DNA of 64,000 nucleotides from Guyanagaster necrorhizus (Eukaryota > Basidiomycota > Agaricomycetes > Agaricales > Physalacriaceae): assembly GCF_019112545.1 (NCBI RefSeq), contig NW_025064910.1, positions 124,001 through 188,000 of the forward strand, written 5' to 3'. The stretch's first letter is position 1, and every line of letters starts with the position of its first letter. Of this stretch, positions 11,318 to 23,052 are shown piece after piece. Under the pieces are notes generated by a model. That model worked only from the letters and a program-made list of their open reading frames with translations, did not search any database and was not told the DNA's origin. The translations under genes and the position numbers were made by a program.

Positions 11318-12460
11318 TCACGGTACTGTGCCAGTGTGAGCCAAGAGGGAACAGCACACAATCTTCTGGAGAAGGTTCTGAGTCTCAATCTCCTTCGGTA
11401 TTCCGTACTTTGTCCTGAACAAAATCGAAGAATAGTCAGGATCGGCGAAATCCTCTCGACAGCATGCGAATGCCAAGTGTGGTTCAATAATACCTTCGCC
11501 AAACCATTCCATAATCATAATCCCATCACACATAGACGGACGGACAATGTCACACTCAAGAACACCATCGACGACGAGTCGATCTTAGCGGATTCGTCCT
11601 CGACTGCCTTGCTTGCGGAGATGACATGTCGAAACGATGGCTGCGTACAATAACGACACCTCGCTCGTTCCCAAAGCTGGTAGGGCTTTCGGGCTGATAA
11701 AGGGCAATATCGATGACGAAGTGTGGTTATCGGATACCGTCGACCCGTGTACCTTTATGACAGTCACAGCCGTGGAGGGGTATAGTCCTGAAGGACAGGC
11801 GTCCATGTTATTGCTCGCAGCTGGAGGGAAGATATCGTCATCAATTCCACTAGTACTGATTAGGGATGATACTACCTGCTTGTCAATCAGCACTAGCATC
11901 ATTGTACCTTCGAAGCTTCGGCGCGCGGTCCTCATTCGAGTTCTTGTCTTTATCCACCTTATCAATAGACTTCTTAGTTAGTGCTCCTTAGTTAGTGCTC
12001 CTTGGGGAGATATATTCACTGGAGTTGTCAGCGACGTGTTCAGGAGGATCGTAGTCGGCATAGTTCTCTCCTTGTGACCATGGGGTGCCCAGTTGACGTC
12101 ATCCTCAGCCCCTTCATGTGTGGGCCGGTCTTCTAGTTGGAACGGTTGAATGTCCATTATGGCTCTTCATAACTGCCTTGTTCAGAGCACTTTTGAAATA
12201 CCGTTCTTCGAACAGATTCGCGACATTATCGTACTGGGGAAAGTCTTCCTGAGCCTCCGCAGATGTGTACGCGATGTAAAGGACTGTGCGAACGATCCCG
12301 AACGCTACTGTTACGTCGTGGAATTTGTTTGGAAGACACTGAGTGATGGCGGGATAATCTCCTGGATATTTGAGACAGTCCAAGCGAGCCAAGCAAAGGT
12401 ACTTAACCCTAACCTCATGATGGTAGACCGGCTCTCGGCCGGCCCAGTCGTACGGGGACT
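11318..12460 (-). pseudogene. Unknown minus-strand gene or gene remnant, frame-broken
   Basis: Several minus-strand stretches look coding but sit in different frames: 12460-12114 (contains CLKYPGDYPAITQCLPNKF), then a short acidic piece ending near 12010 (ENYADYDPPEHVADN), one near 11720 (DIALYQPESPTSFGNERG), and 11600-11318 (MCDGIMIMEWFGEGIIEP). I could not connect them with good splice sites, so this is either a multi-exon gene I cannot resolve or a decayed one. No domain is recognised. A 114-codon plus-strand frame at 11637-11981 overlaps it and is an alternative reading. Confidence 0.28.
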
Positions 12461-12682
12461 AATCTAGGCAATCATTGAAACTCAGCTACGCAGGCCAGGT
12501 CCTTAAGAGTTTCCCCCAGCGACAATTTCCTGACATCTACCAACGGCGGGCACGACGAGCGCGCAGTTGACACATTTTGTATCGGGCCTTAACTTTGCCA
12601 AGCGTCCCAGTCGAACCGGAGCTCGTACTCGGGCTCCTAGCCCTGTTTTCACCAATCCATTTGTCTCGCCTACCATATAGCG

Positions 12683-15600
12683 ATGTCATTCTCCCGGACG
12701 TTCTCCTCTACAAGCACCCTCAGCTCGAGATCATGTACTCCTTGCCCAACAGTCGTTCAGCCTGACCATTTCTTCGGTGCCGACGATTCTCTACCGTCAC
12801 CCACCTCCGTCGGAAGGCCCTGGCTGACACCCGAAGATGATCCCCTGGCACATCGAGGGATACCGGTGTTTAAGCCGACAATGGATGAGTTCAAGGATTT
12901 TGAGGAATACATGAAGAAAGTCGAGTGTTGGGGAGAGCGGAGTGGTATCATTAAGATTATACCTCCGAAGGAATGGTACGTAACGGCACCCTAGCCTGTC
13001 TGTCATTTCTAACCATCCCTTAGGTCGGAATCTCTGCCACTGATAAAGGAACAACTCAATAATTTGAAGATATCATCACCTATCGAGCAGCACATGCAGG
13101 GACGCGCTGGCCTTTTCCGGGTAGAAAATATGATGAGAAGGAAGTACATGAGTGTACGTGAGTGGGTAGAGATGTGCGACAGGGAAGATTATCGTTCCCC
13201 GGGCGTCCACGAAGTTGGTCTTCACGGAAGGAGCAGCATCAAGGCAAAGACGCGACGATCTAAGCGTCTTTCGGACAACGGGAAAATAGAAATGGCTGAC
13301 CCCGAGGATGAGGTCGTCATTAAGGAGGAGCCCATGGACAATCTCAACGAAACGCCCAGAATCTACGATGATGGCTCAGGATCCGTGAACGCGCCTATCG
13401 TTATCGAGCCACTGCGAAGAACGCCCCTTTACCACTCTACCCCTGCAGAAGAGAAACCAACTGAGAAGAGGCCACCTGGGCGGAAAAAGACGACAACCGA
13501 GAAAGCTGCAGAACGGTCAGCTCGCGATGCTGCTTTCTTGAAGACGTTTGATCCCTACACGCATTGGTTGCCACCAGGTACAACACCATCAGATTATACC
13601 CCAGAGTTCTGTCACATACTCGAAAGGCAATTTTGGCGTAGCTGTGGCCTGGGTAAGCCAGCTTGGTACGGTGCGGATTCGCAGGGTAAGTACCAATCAC
13701 AGAATTCGCAACTATTCTTCATTTCTCCACTCAGGGACCCTATTCACTGATAAGACCCAGATCTGGAACATTGGACACCTGGAATCTGCTTTGACGCGAC
13801 TGTTGCCTTCATCAAGTCAAGGATTACCCGGTGTGAACACACCCTATCTTTACTGGGGGATGTGGCGCGCATCGTTTGCCTGGCATGTCGAAGACATGGA
13901 CCTCTTCAGTATCAACTACATTCACTTCGGAGCACCCAAATTCTGGTATGCAATTCCTCAAGGTAGAGCCGGCGCTCTGGAACAAACCATGCGAAGTGTG
14001 TTTCATTCTTTTTCTCTATGCTTTTCTTAACGCTGATCCGTCTGCTTCAGGCTACTTCCCCAAGGACGGGCGCCAATGTTCGCAATTCCTTCGCCATAAA
14101 TCCTATCTTGCCTCTGCGACTCTATTGGCACAGTCATCATGCAGGCCGAATCACTGCGTACAGCACGCGGGAGAAATTATTATTACTTATCCTCTGGGCT
14201 ATCACGCTGGATTCAATCTAGGATTAAACTGTGCGGAAAGCGTAAATTTTGCTTTGGATAGCTGGATCAGCAAAGGAATTAAGGCCAAGGCTTGCGAATG
14301 CATCTCTGATAGGTCAGTTTCCAACAGCTCTAGCATTATCATGCCCTTGACTTGATATGTTCAGTGTTCGCATTGATGTAGAACAACTTTTAAGGGACCG
14401 TGAAGATGAATGCGATCTTATCGCTTCCACGTCGCCCCCCCAGCTAAAGCGATCTCCCATCAAAAAGGAAATTTCGGTGGTTATTCCAAGTTTGAAGACC
14501 GTCCGTCCACTGAAGCGGCCATATGACGGCGAGCTAGGGGCGTTGCCCAAAGCTAAGAAGGTCAAACTGACAACTCCCAAGGCAACAAAACCTCCAGCAC
14601 TGGTCCCATCCACCTCCCAAGTAACTAAGGTTCCGACGAAAGTTACACTGAAATTAGGACCGCGACCTTCGGAGCCTGAACATTATCCCTGTTGTCTATG
14701 CATATCCACGTCAACGGAAGGCCTTCTTCGTGTCCAAGACCCGCCTATTGGCCGCAAAGATGCTGTGGATGCTACGGGAAATCCAAGTGAATGGATGGCT
14801 CACGAGAGCTGTGCTAATATTGTACCTGAAACGTGGGTTGACGAATTAGACGGATGTAATGGACTGAAAGAGAGGGTGGTGTTTGGTGTTGATGGAATCG
14901 TGAGAGACAGATGGAATCTTGTGAGATATTTTATGAGACTGTTAGTGCGACAGGCATGTTTACTGACAGCGTCTTACAGAAATGTTCCGCCTGCACTAAG
15001 AGCAGATCCAGGGCACACGGAGCACCTATACAGTGTACTAAGGGCAAATGTCCGAAGGCGTTTCATGTGTCGTGCGCTCGGGACGGAAAGGAGCAACATA
15101 TTATCTTCGAGACTTTGCGTGAAGTGGAGAAGGAGGTGGTGCTTTTGGATCCAAAAACCCCTGGAACATCGTCTGACCAGATGAAAATTGACTCCGTAGC
15201 TGGCCTTCCGATGGCTGACTCGCAGGTGCTGAAGGTAATAAAGAAGGTAGAGGTGCAAGTACTTTGCACGCAACACAACCCCGTTGGTACCTTGATACCT
15301 ACAGTCCGTTCCAGTTTCTCACTCTTTGTTGCAGTTCGTAACCGCAGCCAAGAGGGCTTCCAAACAAGACAAAATTCGAAACGACCTCATGGCTTTACCT
15401 GATATGGCTCGTATAAAGATTCGAGTCAGTGCTGGCGTTTTCGAGGTCTCCTTGGTCCGCGTGATCGAAGAGACAGGTTCTGTTGAGGTCCTCTGGGATC
15501 GTGGCTCCAAGAGGGAGTTCAAATGGGGCAGTGTAGTCTTCGGAAACACCGATGGTCCTGTTGTGCAAAAGCCTTCTGAAGCTGCACCCGAACCTCGTAG

Positions 15601-16236
15601 GTCATTTTATGTCTGTTTCTGCGCTGTCGTTCACTGTACCTTTTCAAAGCGGCGCCAACAAGTAATGCCGAAGCCTCGACCAGTCAAAATGCCAAGCCTC
15701 CAGTGCCTACGGCTCAATATGGGTCTTCCGCACCGCCCAATTATGGCGCCAATCCATATGCATATTGGGGATACCAGGTCTCAGGTCAGCAGTCAGGTGC
15801 ATCAGCCTATCCTTATCAAGGCTATTACGCTACAGCAGCCCAACTCTATCCCTATCCCACCCCACAGCAGAAAGGATACTCAGGCAAGCTGCAATGGCAG
15901 CAGCCCTACCAAGGTCCGCCTAACGGTGGTTATTATTACCCCAGTGCTCAATACCAGACACAGACGGGTGCCACGAGCAGGCCCGAGATAGTCAAAACCA
16001 CTCCTCCTCCTCCTCCTCCTCCTCTTACACAGACATCGACACATGCATCAACCCCAGCCAGTCCTCAGACGGTTACACCGACGCTTGTATCGCAAATGGT
16101 GACTCTGCCCAGTGATTTAGCGGCGTTGGTGACTATGCAGCCCGAACAGCTGACAGCCATATTCCGTGACCAACCGCAGCTAAGAGATATGGTTTTAGCA
16201 GCAGTTGAGAACGCGAAACGGGAGTGTCCGGCGTAG
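12683..16236 (+). CDS. KDM4/JMJD2-type histone demethylase (JmjN-JmjC-extended PHD)
   Basis: Eight exons: 12683-12975, 13024-13685, 13735-13995, 14051-14312, 14365-14920, 14980-15282, 15335-15596, 15650-16236; 3186 nt, 1061 aa, all phases consistent. JmjN at about residues 59-101 (GIPVFKPTMDEFKDFEEY). JmjC at roughly 319-490 with the Fe(II) ligands H369 and E371 (AWHVEDMD) and H456 (GYHAGFNLG). The structural zinc ligands typical of KDM4 are visible as C414/H420 and the CEC pair near 486-488. An extended PHD runs from about 600 (PCCLC) to 779, ending in CTQHN. The C-terminal ~200 residues are Pro/Gln/Tyr-rich with a run of seven prolines coded by a CTC-type triplet repeat near 16004-16023. 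The family removes methyl marks from H3K9/H3K36 in the nucleus; all catalytic residues are present, so activity is expected. A charged 120-residue linker separates JmjN and JmjC. Confidence 0.94.
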
Positions 16237-16617
16237 ATTATCATATCATTATGTTGAGTTTTAAAGTTTTGTACCTCTATTGTTATTTCGAGTATTCACG
16301 TTGTATAATACCAAAGTTGGGACAGTTTTTGCCTCGAGGAGGGGCGATGTTGAGTTCTATTTCAGAAGAGATAGTGTATGGTATGTGTATAGACTCACCC
16401 CGAACCCGAGGGGCCAACGCGCCCCTATCATAACGTTGTGACTGTCGCAGACGCGACTTGTCACACGTTCGGTACCTTTTGGCACCTTTGCTCATCTCGT
16501 CCCCGACTGCCTGCGCCACATTCAATATCCTTCATTGCTATCGTAAAATACCTCTATCCCTGTGGTGGTACTAGTTTTGGTCTGTAAAGCTCTCTCAGCT
16601 TCGAACTGACCGTCGAT
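16237..16617. other. Intergenic between KDM4 and NBS1
   Basis: This 381-bp region holds the 3' end of the demethylase transcript and the promoter of the NBS1 gene. No coding signal or clear TATA box was seen. Confidence 0.5.
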
Positions 16618-19600
16618 ATGTGGACCATCGTTGGACCATTCGACGGTGAAACAGGGGAAGTCAACTTTGCCAGTACGCCAGGATATTCTGCTCGTTGCAT
16701 GTACCTCTGACCGAGTAAAAAGAATCTAAGCTGCTAAAGCCTGGCTCAACTTACGGTCTCGGAAGAAAAGGCCAGCCACTGTTGATTAACAGCAAAAAGA
16801 TATCACATCACCATTGTGAACTCATCGTAGGGAAGAGCGAGGTGGACGCTGTGGTGCGCCTGACTACCCATCTCACAGAATTCATTCTCAAACGTTTACC
16901 CAGTCTGATCCGCTTTCAAAGCCGAATATTCAGCTAGTAAATAAGAAGGACAAGATGTTCAAAGTTGAAAGGAACGGAGTACCTTTCCCTGTGAACTCTG
17001 CCGCAATCGTGGAGCTACAGGATGGTGATATACTTCAGTTGGCATCTGCAGTATCTACGAGGTGTGCCTCCGAATTAGCTAACACGTCCTATCGCTCATA
17101 TCTCATCAGCGTGAGATGGTTGCCTGTCTGTGTCTATCTTCCGTCAACGCGAGGGAGGTCATCCACATCTCTGGAATCTTGTGCAGCACTTGGTGAGCGT
17201 TGCGGTCTATCTGCCGTGTGAGCGCTCTGAGACGTCTTTTAGGTGTCAAGGCCCTACACCTACCTAATCCTAATGTTACACACCATATCACGTCTACACT
17301 CTCAGCAACAACATCAATCGCCGCGTCACTCATATCTGCATGCCAATTCGTCAAGCCGGAATGGCTCAGTGAGGTGCTCAGGCTTGGAGGTTTACCTAGT
17401 GACGATTCCTCGTCGCTTGAAAGCCATTTTAAAATGCCTCTTGCCTCCAAATACCGTCCTACTTTCTCACCCGCACTTCCGGAGAAATATAAGACACCGG
17501 ACGTGTGGAACCCTAATGAAGAACGACTCCACATCTTTAAGGACCACCGGTTCATGTGCATCAGTGAAAGGTCCAGAGAAATCGATAGCGAACTGCGTGA
17601 ACTTCTCCAACGCGGTGACGGGTCAATTGAAACATTCAATATTCAGGATGGCGGTATGAAATGGCGCAAAGCATTGTCTCGCGGACGTGCCAAGGAGAGC
17701 GTGAAAATAGTCGCTATCGCGTCGGAGGATGCTATGGTGGCTGCTGTTGGATCTGAGAGCTGGCAGGAATTTTTCGAAATCGTTCGAGAGTGAGTGCCAA
17801 CCTTACTTCTCTATCGAAACTTACAAAGCCCATCAGATTTGACGTGCGCGTCTTAGAGCCTCAAGACATTGTTCAGACCGTGTTGGATGTGGATGTCTCC
17901 ATATTCAATGGTGGGACAGTTGTCGTAGGTAAGGATAGAGTTGTTGATGGAATATGATGTCTAATGCCCTGCCAAGAATCTTCTCTTCCGGATGTCACAT
18001 CCAATTCCATACCAGATGAGCCATCTATTCTGCTTCCTGAATCTGAATCGGTGGTTCCACCTCGTAAAAAGCTGGTTAGGAGAACGGTTTCTCGCCAAGC
18101 ATCCCAAGAACCTGTCAGTATACCAGATCCGAATGCAGAGAAAGCTCTGCTCCCGCGGCGTGTATGTTTAGTAAACCCGTCCATGTAACGCGAGCTGATT
18201 CGTATATTAAGAAATTGACGAGAAGAGCAGGGTCCCAACAACCGGAGGACCCTTCGATTTCATTGATGCCTCCTCCAGAGGATGCATTGCGTCCGCGGCG
18301 GGTCGGTCCAATTTCGCTTGACGTTATAATACTTTTATTGACTGGGCCAATGCAGACATTGACAAGACGCGCTAACGCAGGATTGCCGATTATTAGCAGT
18401 TTAAACGATAATTCGATATTGATCAACTCATTGACTGCTACAAGTGAGCCTTCAGAAACACAAGCCGAATCTACAGCTGAAAGCTCTGTAAGTTGTGAGT
18501 TACCTGCAGACAGCCCAGAAGGTTGATCCGCTTTTCTAGTTTCCTCTGCAGCGCTCTAAGAAACTTAAACGTCGTCTAGACACAACAGATCCCATCGAGT
18601 CGCAATTGGCATCCATAGGCAAGATCGAAGTTCCTGCAGAGCCTGCATACAAGAAGCATAAGGCTTTATTCGATGCGAGCGATCCGGAAAAGGCCGGAAT
18701 AACGTTCGATGGGACGAATTTCAGCGGCTTTCAGAGCAGTCAAACACAGAGTCAGTCTGAAACGTTGGGTTCCCGGAGTGCTCTTCAGCCGGTTCGGGAA
18801 GAAGAGGAGGAGTCCCAACAGTCTGTTCCCGAGGGTAGCAGAGGGCAAAAGAGAAAGTCTGTTTCGGAAGACGTCGAAATGGCTGGTGTTGAGGAGGCTT
18901 CCGCACTTGCACCAGAGGCCGATGCCCCTCCGGCGAAGAAGCGAGCCATAGACAATGTCAATGCTGTTCACCGTCTGCCGACAACTACCATTCAAGCTGA
19001 CGATCGGACCAGATCAAAACCGCCTTCTACTGTTCAACCGCCCAAGTCCAAGTCCGGTGCTCCTCCAGGTAAGCCGGATACAGACGATGCTTTCTTAAAA
19101 GCAATTGCCTCTACGAAACGGGGGAAAAAAACCGAGGACGACTTTGACCGTGAGTTCAACAAACTAAAGATTTCGAAGCCCGAGTTGAACAAAGAAAACC
19201 CGGAGGATGAGTGGAAGGTCTTGGAACAATTCGGCGACGACAATAACGTTAGAGGAAACTTCATGGTTGTTGTCCCAATGGAAGTGCACGGTAAACGTGA
19301 GGGAAAGACTAGACAGAATGAAACAAACGCGGAATGGCAAGGCAAGCCCAATTTCAAGAAATTCAAGAAGGTATATTGGTGTTTAATTGTTCCAACTTTG
19401 GTGGTTAATGCTTTTTGAACACGCAGAAGATTACTAGCCGGGTACGCCCCAAGCTCGTCGACCTTGTCATTAGTGATGAGAGTACCATGGCTTCAGCGAC
19501 TGGTAAGAAGTTACGAGACCCTTTGCTTTTAAATCGATAGTCATATCGTTCTTACAGTGCTCTCCCAGATTTCAGCATCATACCAGCAGATTGATGAGCC

Positions 19601-19994
19601 GATTGATATCGATCCAACCGAACCACCAAAACGTACAAAGACCCAAAAGATTCTTAGCAATGACTCGGACTCGAATATTGGTAATCCTCCGCCTCTCACT
19701 CAGAAGAAGAATAAGCAGCCGTCTCGAGCAGGGAGTGTCGTTCCCCAGAAGAGAGCAGTGTCACGCAGGCCCAGCACTCCACCTTTGTTTTTGGAGGACT
19801 CAGAGGATGAGGGCATGAACCAAGATTCGCCGGTGGATGACGACAATGACCTACAGACACTGCAATCCAGCGCGGCTTCGCGCAAGGGTACCCAAACAAG
19901 AAGGGGAACGGCCAGAAAGGCAGCGTTGAAAGTCGATTCTGATTCTGATTCTGATGCGGTGTTTAAGCCGGTGAAAGCTAGGAGAAGAAAGTGA
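16618..19994 (+). CDS. NBS1: Nibrin/Nbs1 homologue, MRN DNA-repair complex subunit (FHA-BRCT-BRCT)
   Basis: Twelve exons: 16618-16659, 16731-16853, 16904-17061, 17110-17192, 17243-17789, 17837-17928, 17977-18161, 18212-18301, 18356-18487, 18552-19370, 19427-19502, 19558-19994; 2784 nt, 927 aa, phases agree throughout. The protein opens MWTIVGPFDGE, the hallmark Nbs1 start. An FHA domain follows at about residues 1-105, with LGRKGQ and INSKKISHHHC as the phosphopeptide-binding core. Tandem BRCT regions follow (VKPEWLSEVLRLG; then YRPTFSPALP into the second). The long middle is Ser/Pro/Glu-rich and disordered. Near the C-terminus, a conserved-looking patch (WKVLEQFGDD, then NFMVVVP, then NFKKFKK) fits the Mre11-binding region. 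Nbs1 recruits Mre11-Rad50 and the ATM-type kinase to double-strand breaks. Exons 7-9 contain an internal repeat ending in PRR, described in the findings. Confidence 0.92.
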
Positions 19995-21056
19995 TAGTTT
20001 GCTTCATTCTTGGATAGATGGTGTACCTATGATTGGTCTATGTACGTTCCTCTTTGTGTTTAATATACTAATTATATCGGGGAAGGGACCGATTGCAGAT
20101 CTCAAGGTCCCTGAAGAAGCAAGTTGGAGAATCAGGCAAAGGAAGATTTGCTGAAGTGTTGAGCGCCGTAAGTTTTGATGTTGAATGTATTGCAAAAAAG
20201 AAACCCACTTGTTGATCCACTCGTTGGTATTTGACTTTTTATTCGGTTTCAGAGTTACTGAATGTGGACTTAATAGTGGCAAATCTCTAGTCCTAATGGC
20301 AACCGCAATTTGAACTAGAGTAAGGAAGGCGATGGAGCACTCTTTGATGGTGTCTTATCGGCTAAACTGTATAAGAGCTATCGTGCCGTCCGCCTTGACT
20401 GGTCCGCTGAGGCACTCCACTTCGACTTGAACCTGTTTCAAGTTTCTTTTTATTTCCGTGTATCGGGGCCGCATCCAGCCTAGAATCATCTGACACCTTC
20501 AGCTGCATCATCATCATGATCCTGGCGATAACGATCTAACATGATCTACTTCGCCTTTTGATCTTGTTTCCTAGCAACTAAGCTCCTCGTGATACCAATG
20601 GCTTTTTCCGTAACGCCGGTATTAGGTTGCAAATCCCGACCTACTGGCCTGTTGCAAAAACTCCAATAAATTCTTACTGGTGGGGTTTGGCCAGCGATTT
20701 GGAGGGTTGCTTCGCGTACCCCGGACATCTGCATCCGAAGATTCTAGTGTCGGAACTCAGACTAAGTCTAGGGGTGCAGGATGGAGGAAAATATTTTGAC
20801 GACCGAGTGTAGGCACAGGAACAACATGGGCACTGTGCTTCACCCGGTGTCCTTACTTCTGGGGGTGTTCACTGATGCCCCATGGTTGCTGAGGATAGCC
20901 TTATCGGGGCTCCGCGGATGTGGATGTAATCGATTATTTAGCCGTGTTACACATCAGACCATGATGATCAAATGAGGGATCGTACGCGAAGCCAAAAGAT
21001 TTTCTCCGGACGATGCTCCTTCTTGTTGACTATCTTCCTGGGCAATTGCCAGAGCC
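19995..21056. other. Intergenic, nothing recognised
   Basis: About 1.06 kb between the NBS1 stop and the first tentative exon of the DUF6533 gene. It includes an AT-rich probable NBS1 3' UTR. I see no gene, repeat or RNA signal. Confidence 0.45.
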
Positions 21057-22720
21057 ATGCAGATCAGCGTGCGTTTTCGGTACCTGCGTCTCTTCTGGGT
21101 TTCTGACGACCCATTCAGTTAGTTACTGGGTCACTGGTGGCGAGTTGTATGCTTTTGGTGCGATTAAAATGGTTCCTCTTGGGGTTGGTCTGCTGATGGT
21201 GCTGAACAGGTTTATGACTGGGCTTGCACACTCGACCGGGAGGTTCGCCGGCCTTTTTTCCTCATTCACGTCTTCTCATAAAGTAGCCGACAGGTAGACT
21301 ATGTCTGGTCACATCCCCTATCGTTTAGCGCGATGCTATTCTTTCTGAATCGATATCTACCCTTCGTGGATGCATTTATCTCTATGAGCTGTGCGTCCGG
21401 GACTTTAACTCCGGTGCCAAATTCTTAGCTGATTGTATGTAATGTTTGCAGTATCATTTACTCAGAACTCTCCCGAGGTACGTACGCGCGTTTCAGGGTA
21501 CCCTTAGCACGCAGACTGAGCCACCAGATACATAGAAATGTGTTAGACATTTCAAAGTCATAACCTGTAGGCCTCAGCCACGATATAGATTGCTTTCCAT
21601 GTTCCTGATTTGCCGTTATGGCGACGTAGGGTTTACGGTGGTGGGCATTCTTCTGTGTGAAGGTACCTTCCACGCTTTCAAGGGGGGAATTTACGGTTTC
21701 ACCCGTTCTGATAGTGATTTTGATGCTGCGAACATATGCTATCTGGGAGCGGAAAAGATCAGTCATGATCGGATTTATTATACTCATCTTGGTGTGTTTT
21801 TTTTTCTCCGACGTGCAGGCTTGTACCTAATGGAGCTTTCAAGGTTGTGGCCGTCCCGTCGTTTGTGTTCACGGGCCTGGAGCTCAGCTCCCTTATATGT
21901 TCGTACGACCACCATCAAAACTTACGCAAGGCTAACGGAGATGGTGTTCCTCCAGACAGAAAAGCGGAAATAGGATGTCGTCTGATTCATGCGAGTCCCA
22001 TCATCATGGGAGCATATCTTTTGCTGCTGCTCTGTGAAACTGGTACATCGATTCGTTAACATTTAGAAGACCGATATGAGATGCCTTTTCTTTGCAGTCA
22101 TCGCGGTGCTTATGCTAATAAAAGCAATACGGCATTGTAAGTCAATTCGGTTCCTTCCAACAACTGAGTCCTGATTTCGTACAGTACGACCGCCATATTC
22201 GCCATGGGTTGCGAAGTTGTACCGAGATGGTGAGTTAAATTTTATTAAGAATGTGTGTAGATTCCAGATCATGGTGCTGACAATTTTTTAGGATTATTGT
22301 TTTACCTGTATCTTCTCGGTCAGCCTTTTTTTTATCTTCATATATCGGTATATGACAAACATGCCCTGTAGTCCTGTCCTTGGCTAATGTCGTCATTCCG
22401 ATACGCGTACCTGTGAGTCCACTTCTGGTTCAGTCCTCGTAAACTCGTAAACTCAAACACCTCTTTCACTTAGTCACTCTCGAATTGGCTCGCAACGTGT
22501 GTCCTTGCACCCTGCCCATATTTTGCTCTTTATGACGCGCATCTGCAGACCTCAGCGTGTCTTCCATTCCATCTTTTGTACCCGCATACTCTTGCTGATC
22601 ATGAAACAACGCCGTCCACCAAGCTCACCCATCTTAGATAGCACGGATTTGACGATTTTTATGCCTCGCTCTGAGGCAACAGACTCATCAGCGCTGGCTT
22701 CCTCCTCGTCACCAGCATGA
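21057..22720 (+). CDS. DUF6533-family seven-transmembrane-type protein, many tiny exons
   Basis: Fourteen exons: 21057-21068, 21119-21157, 21210-21242, 21294-21390, 21452-21477, 21578-21662, 21715-21793, 21819-22042, 22098-22136, 22185-22229, 22292-22318, 22372-22412, 22474-22496, 22549-22720; 942 nt, 313 aa. Family signatures are VYDWACTLDREVDYVW, NRYLPFVDAF, VILMLRTYAIWERKR and the C-terminal LATPQRVFHSI. Several hydrophobic helices alternate with short loops, as in this large basidiomycete-specific family of unknown function. Exons from 21210 on are well supported by phase and motif. The first two exons, with start MQIS, are tentative and the true N-terminus may lie further upstream. Exon C (21452-21477) and the left end of 21578-21662 are the next weakest parts. 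Function is unknown; a receptor-like or membrane-sensor role is only speculation. Confidence 0.72.
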
Positions 22721-23052
22721 TTCTGACTATCACACGATTAGTTATTTTGTAGAGGCTGTAGCATAGTCGTACTCTGTAGCTTTATCTGCTTTTGGATTCA
22801 AGATCGGTCCGGACCGTGAGACATACGTGTGAAAAGACCCTGATTGAGAAAAGGAGGCCCATTCATGGGCGCGAGTGCGGTTCCTGTCCTTTCTTCGACG
22901 CCGACCATCTCTGAGCTGGTTGTCGGCGCGCTCGTACTAGAGAGGACGCCGCTGCGTATCAAGACGAAGAAACGCAGACAATACTACCACCACTTCCAAC
23001 CACCCGCTAATCGGTTCTAAAATCAAGCTACGAAGTTTTATCCGCTCCCACT
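22721..23052. other. Intergenic
   Basis: A 332-bp gap between two plus-strand genes. It should carry the promoter of the GT69 gene. No motif stands out. Confidence 0.45.

Noticed and set aside
11637..11981. Plus-strand 114-codon frame as a gene
   Set aside because: It may be real, but the flanking minus-strand fragments look at least as coding and I could not find splice partners; left uncalled.
12683..19994. KDM4 and NBS1 as one fused transcript
   Set aside because: Each has a clear start and stop with a 381-bp gap; no readthrough signal is seen.
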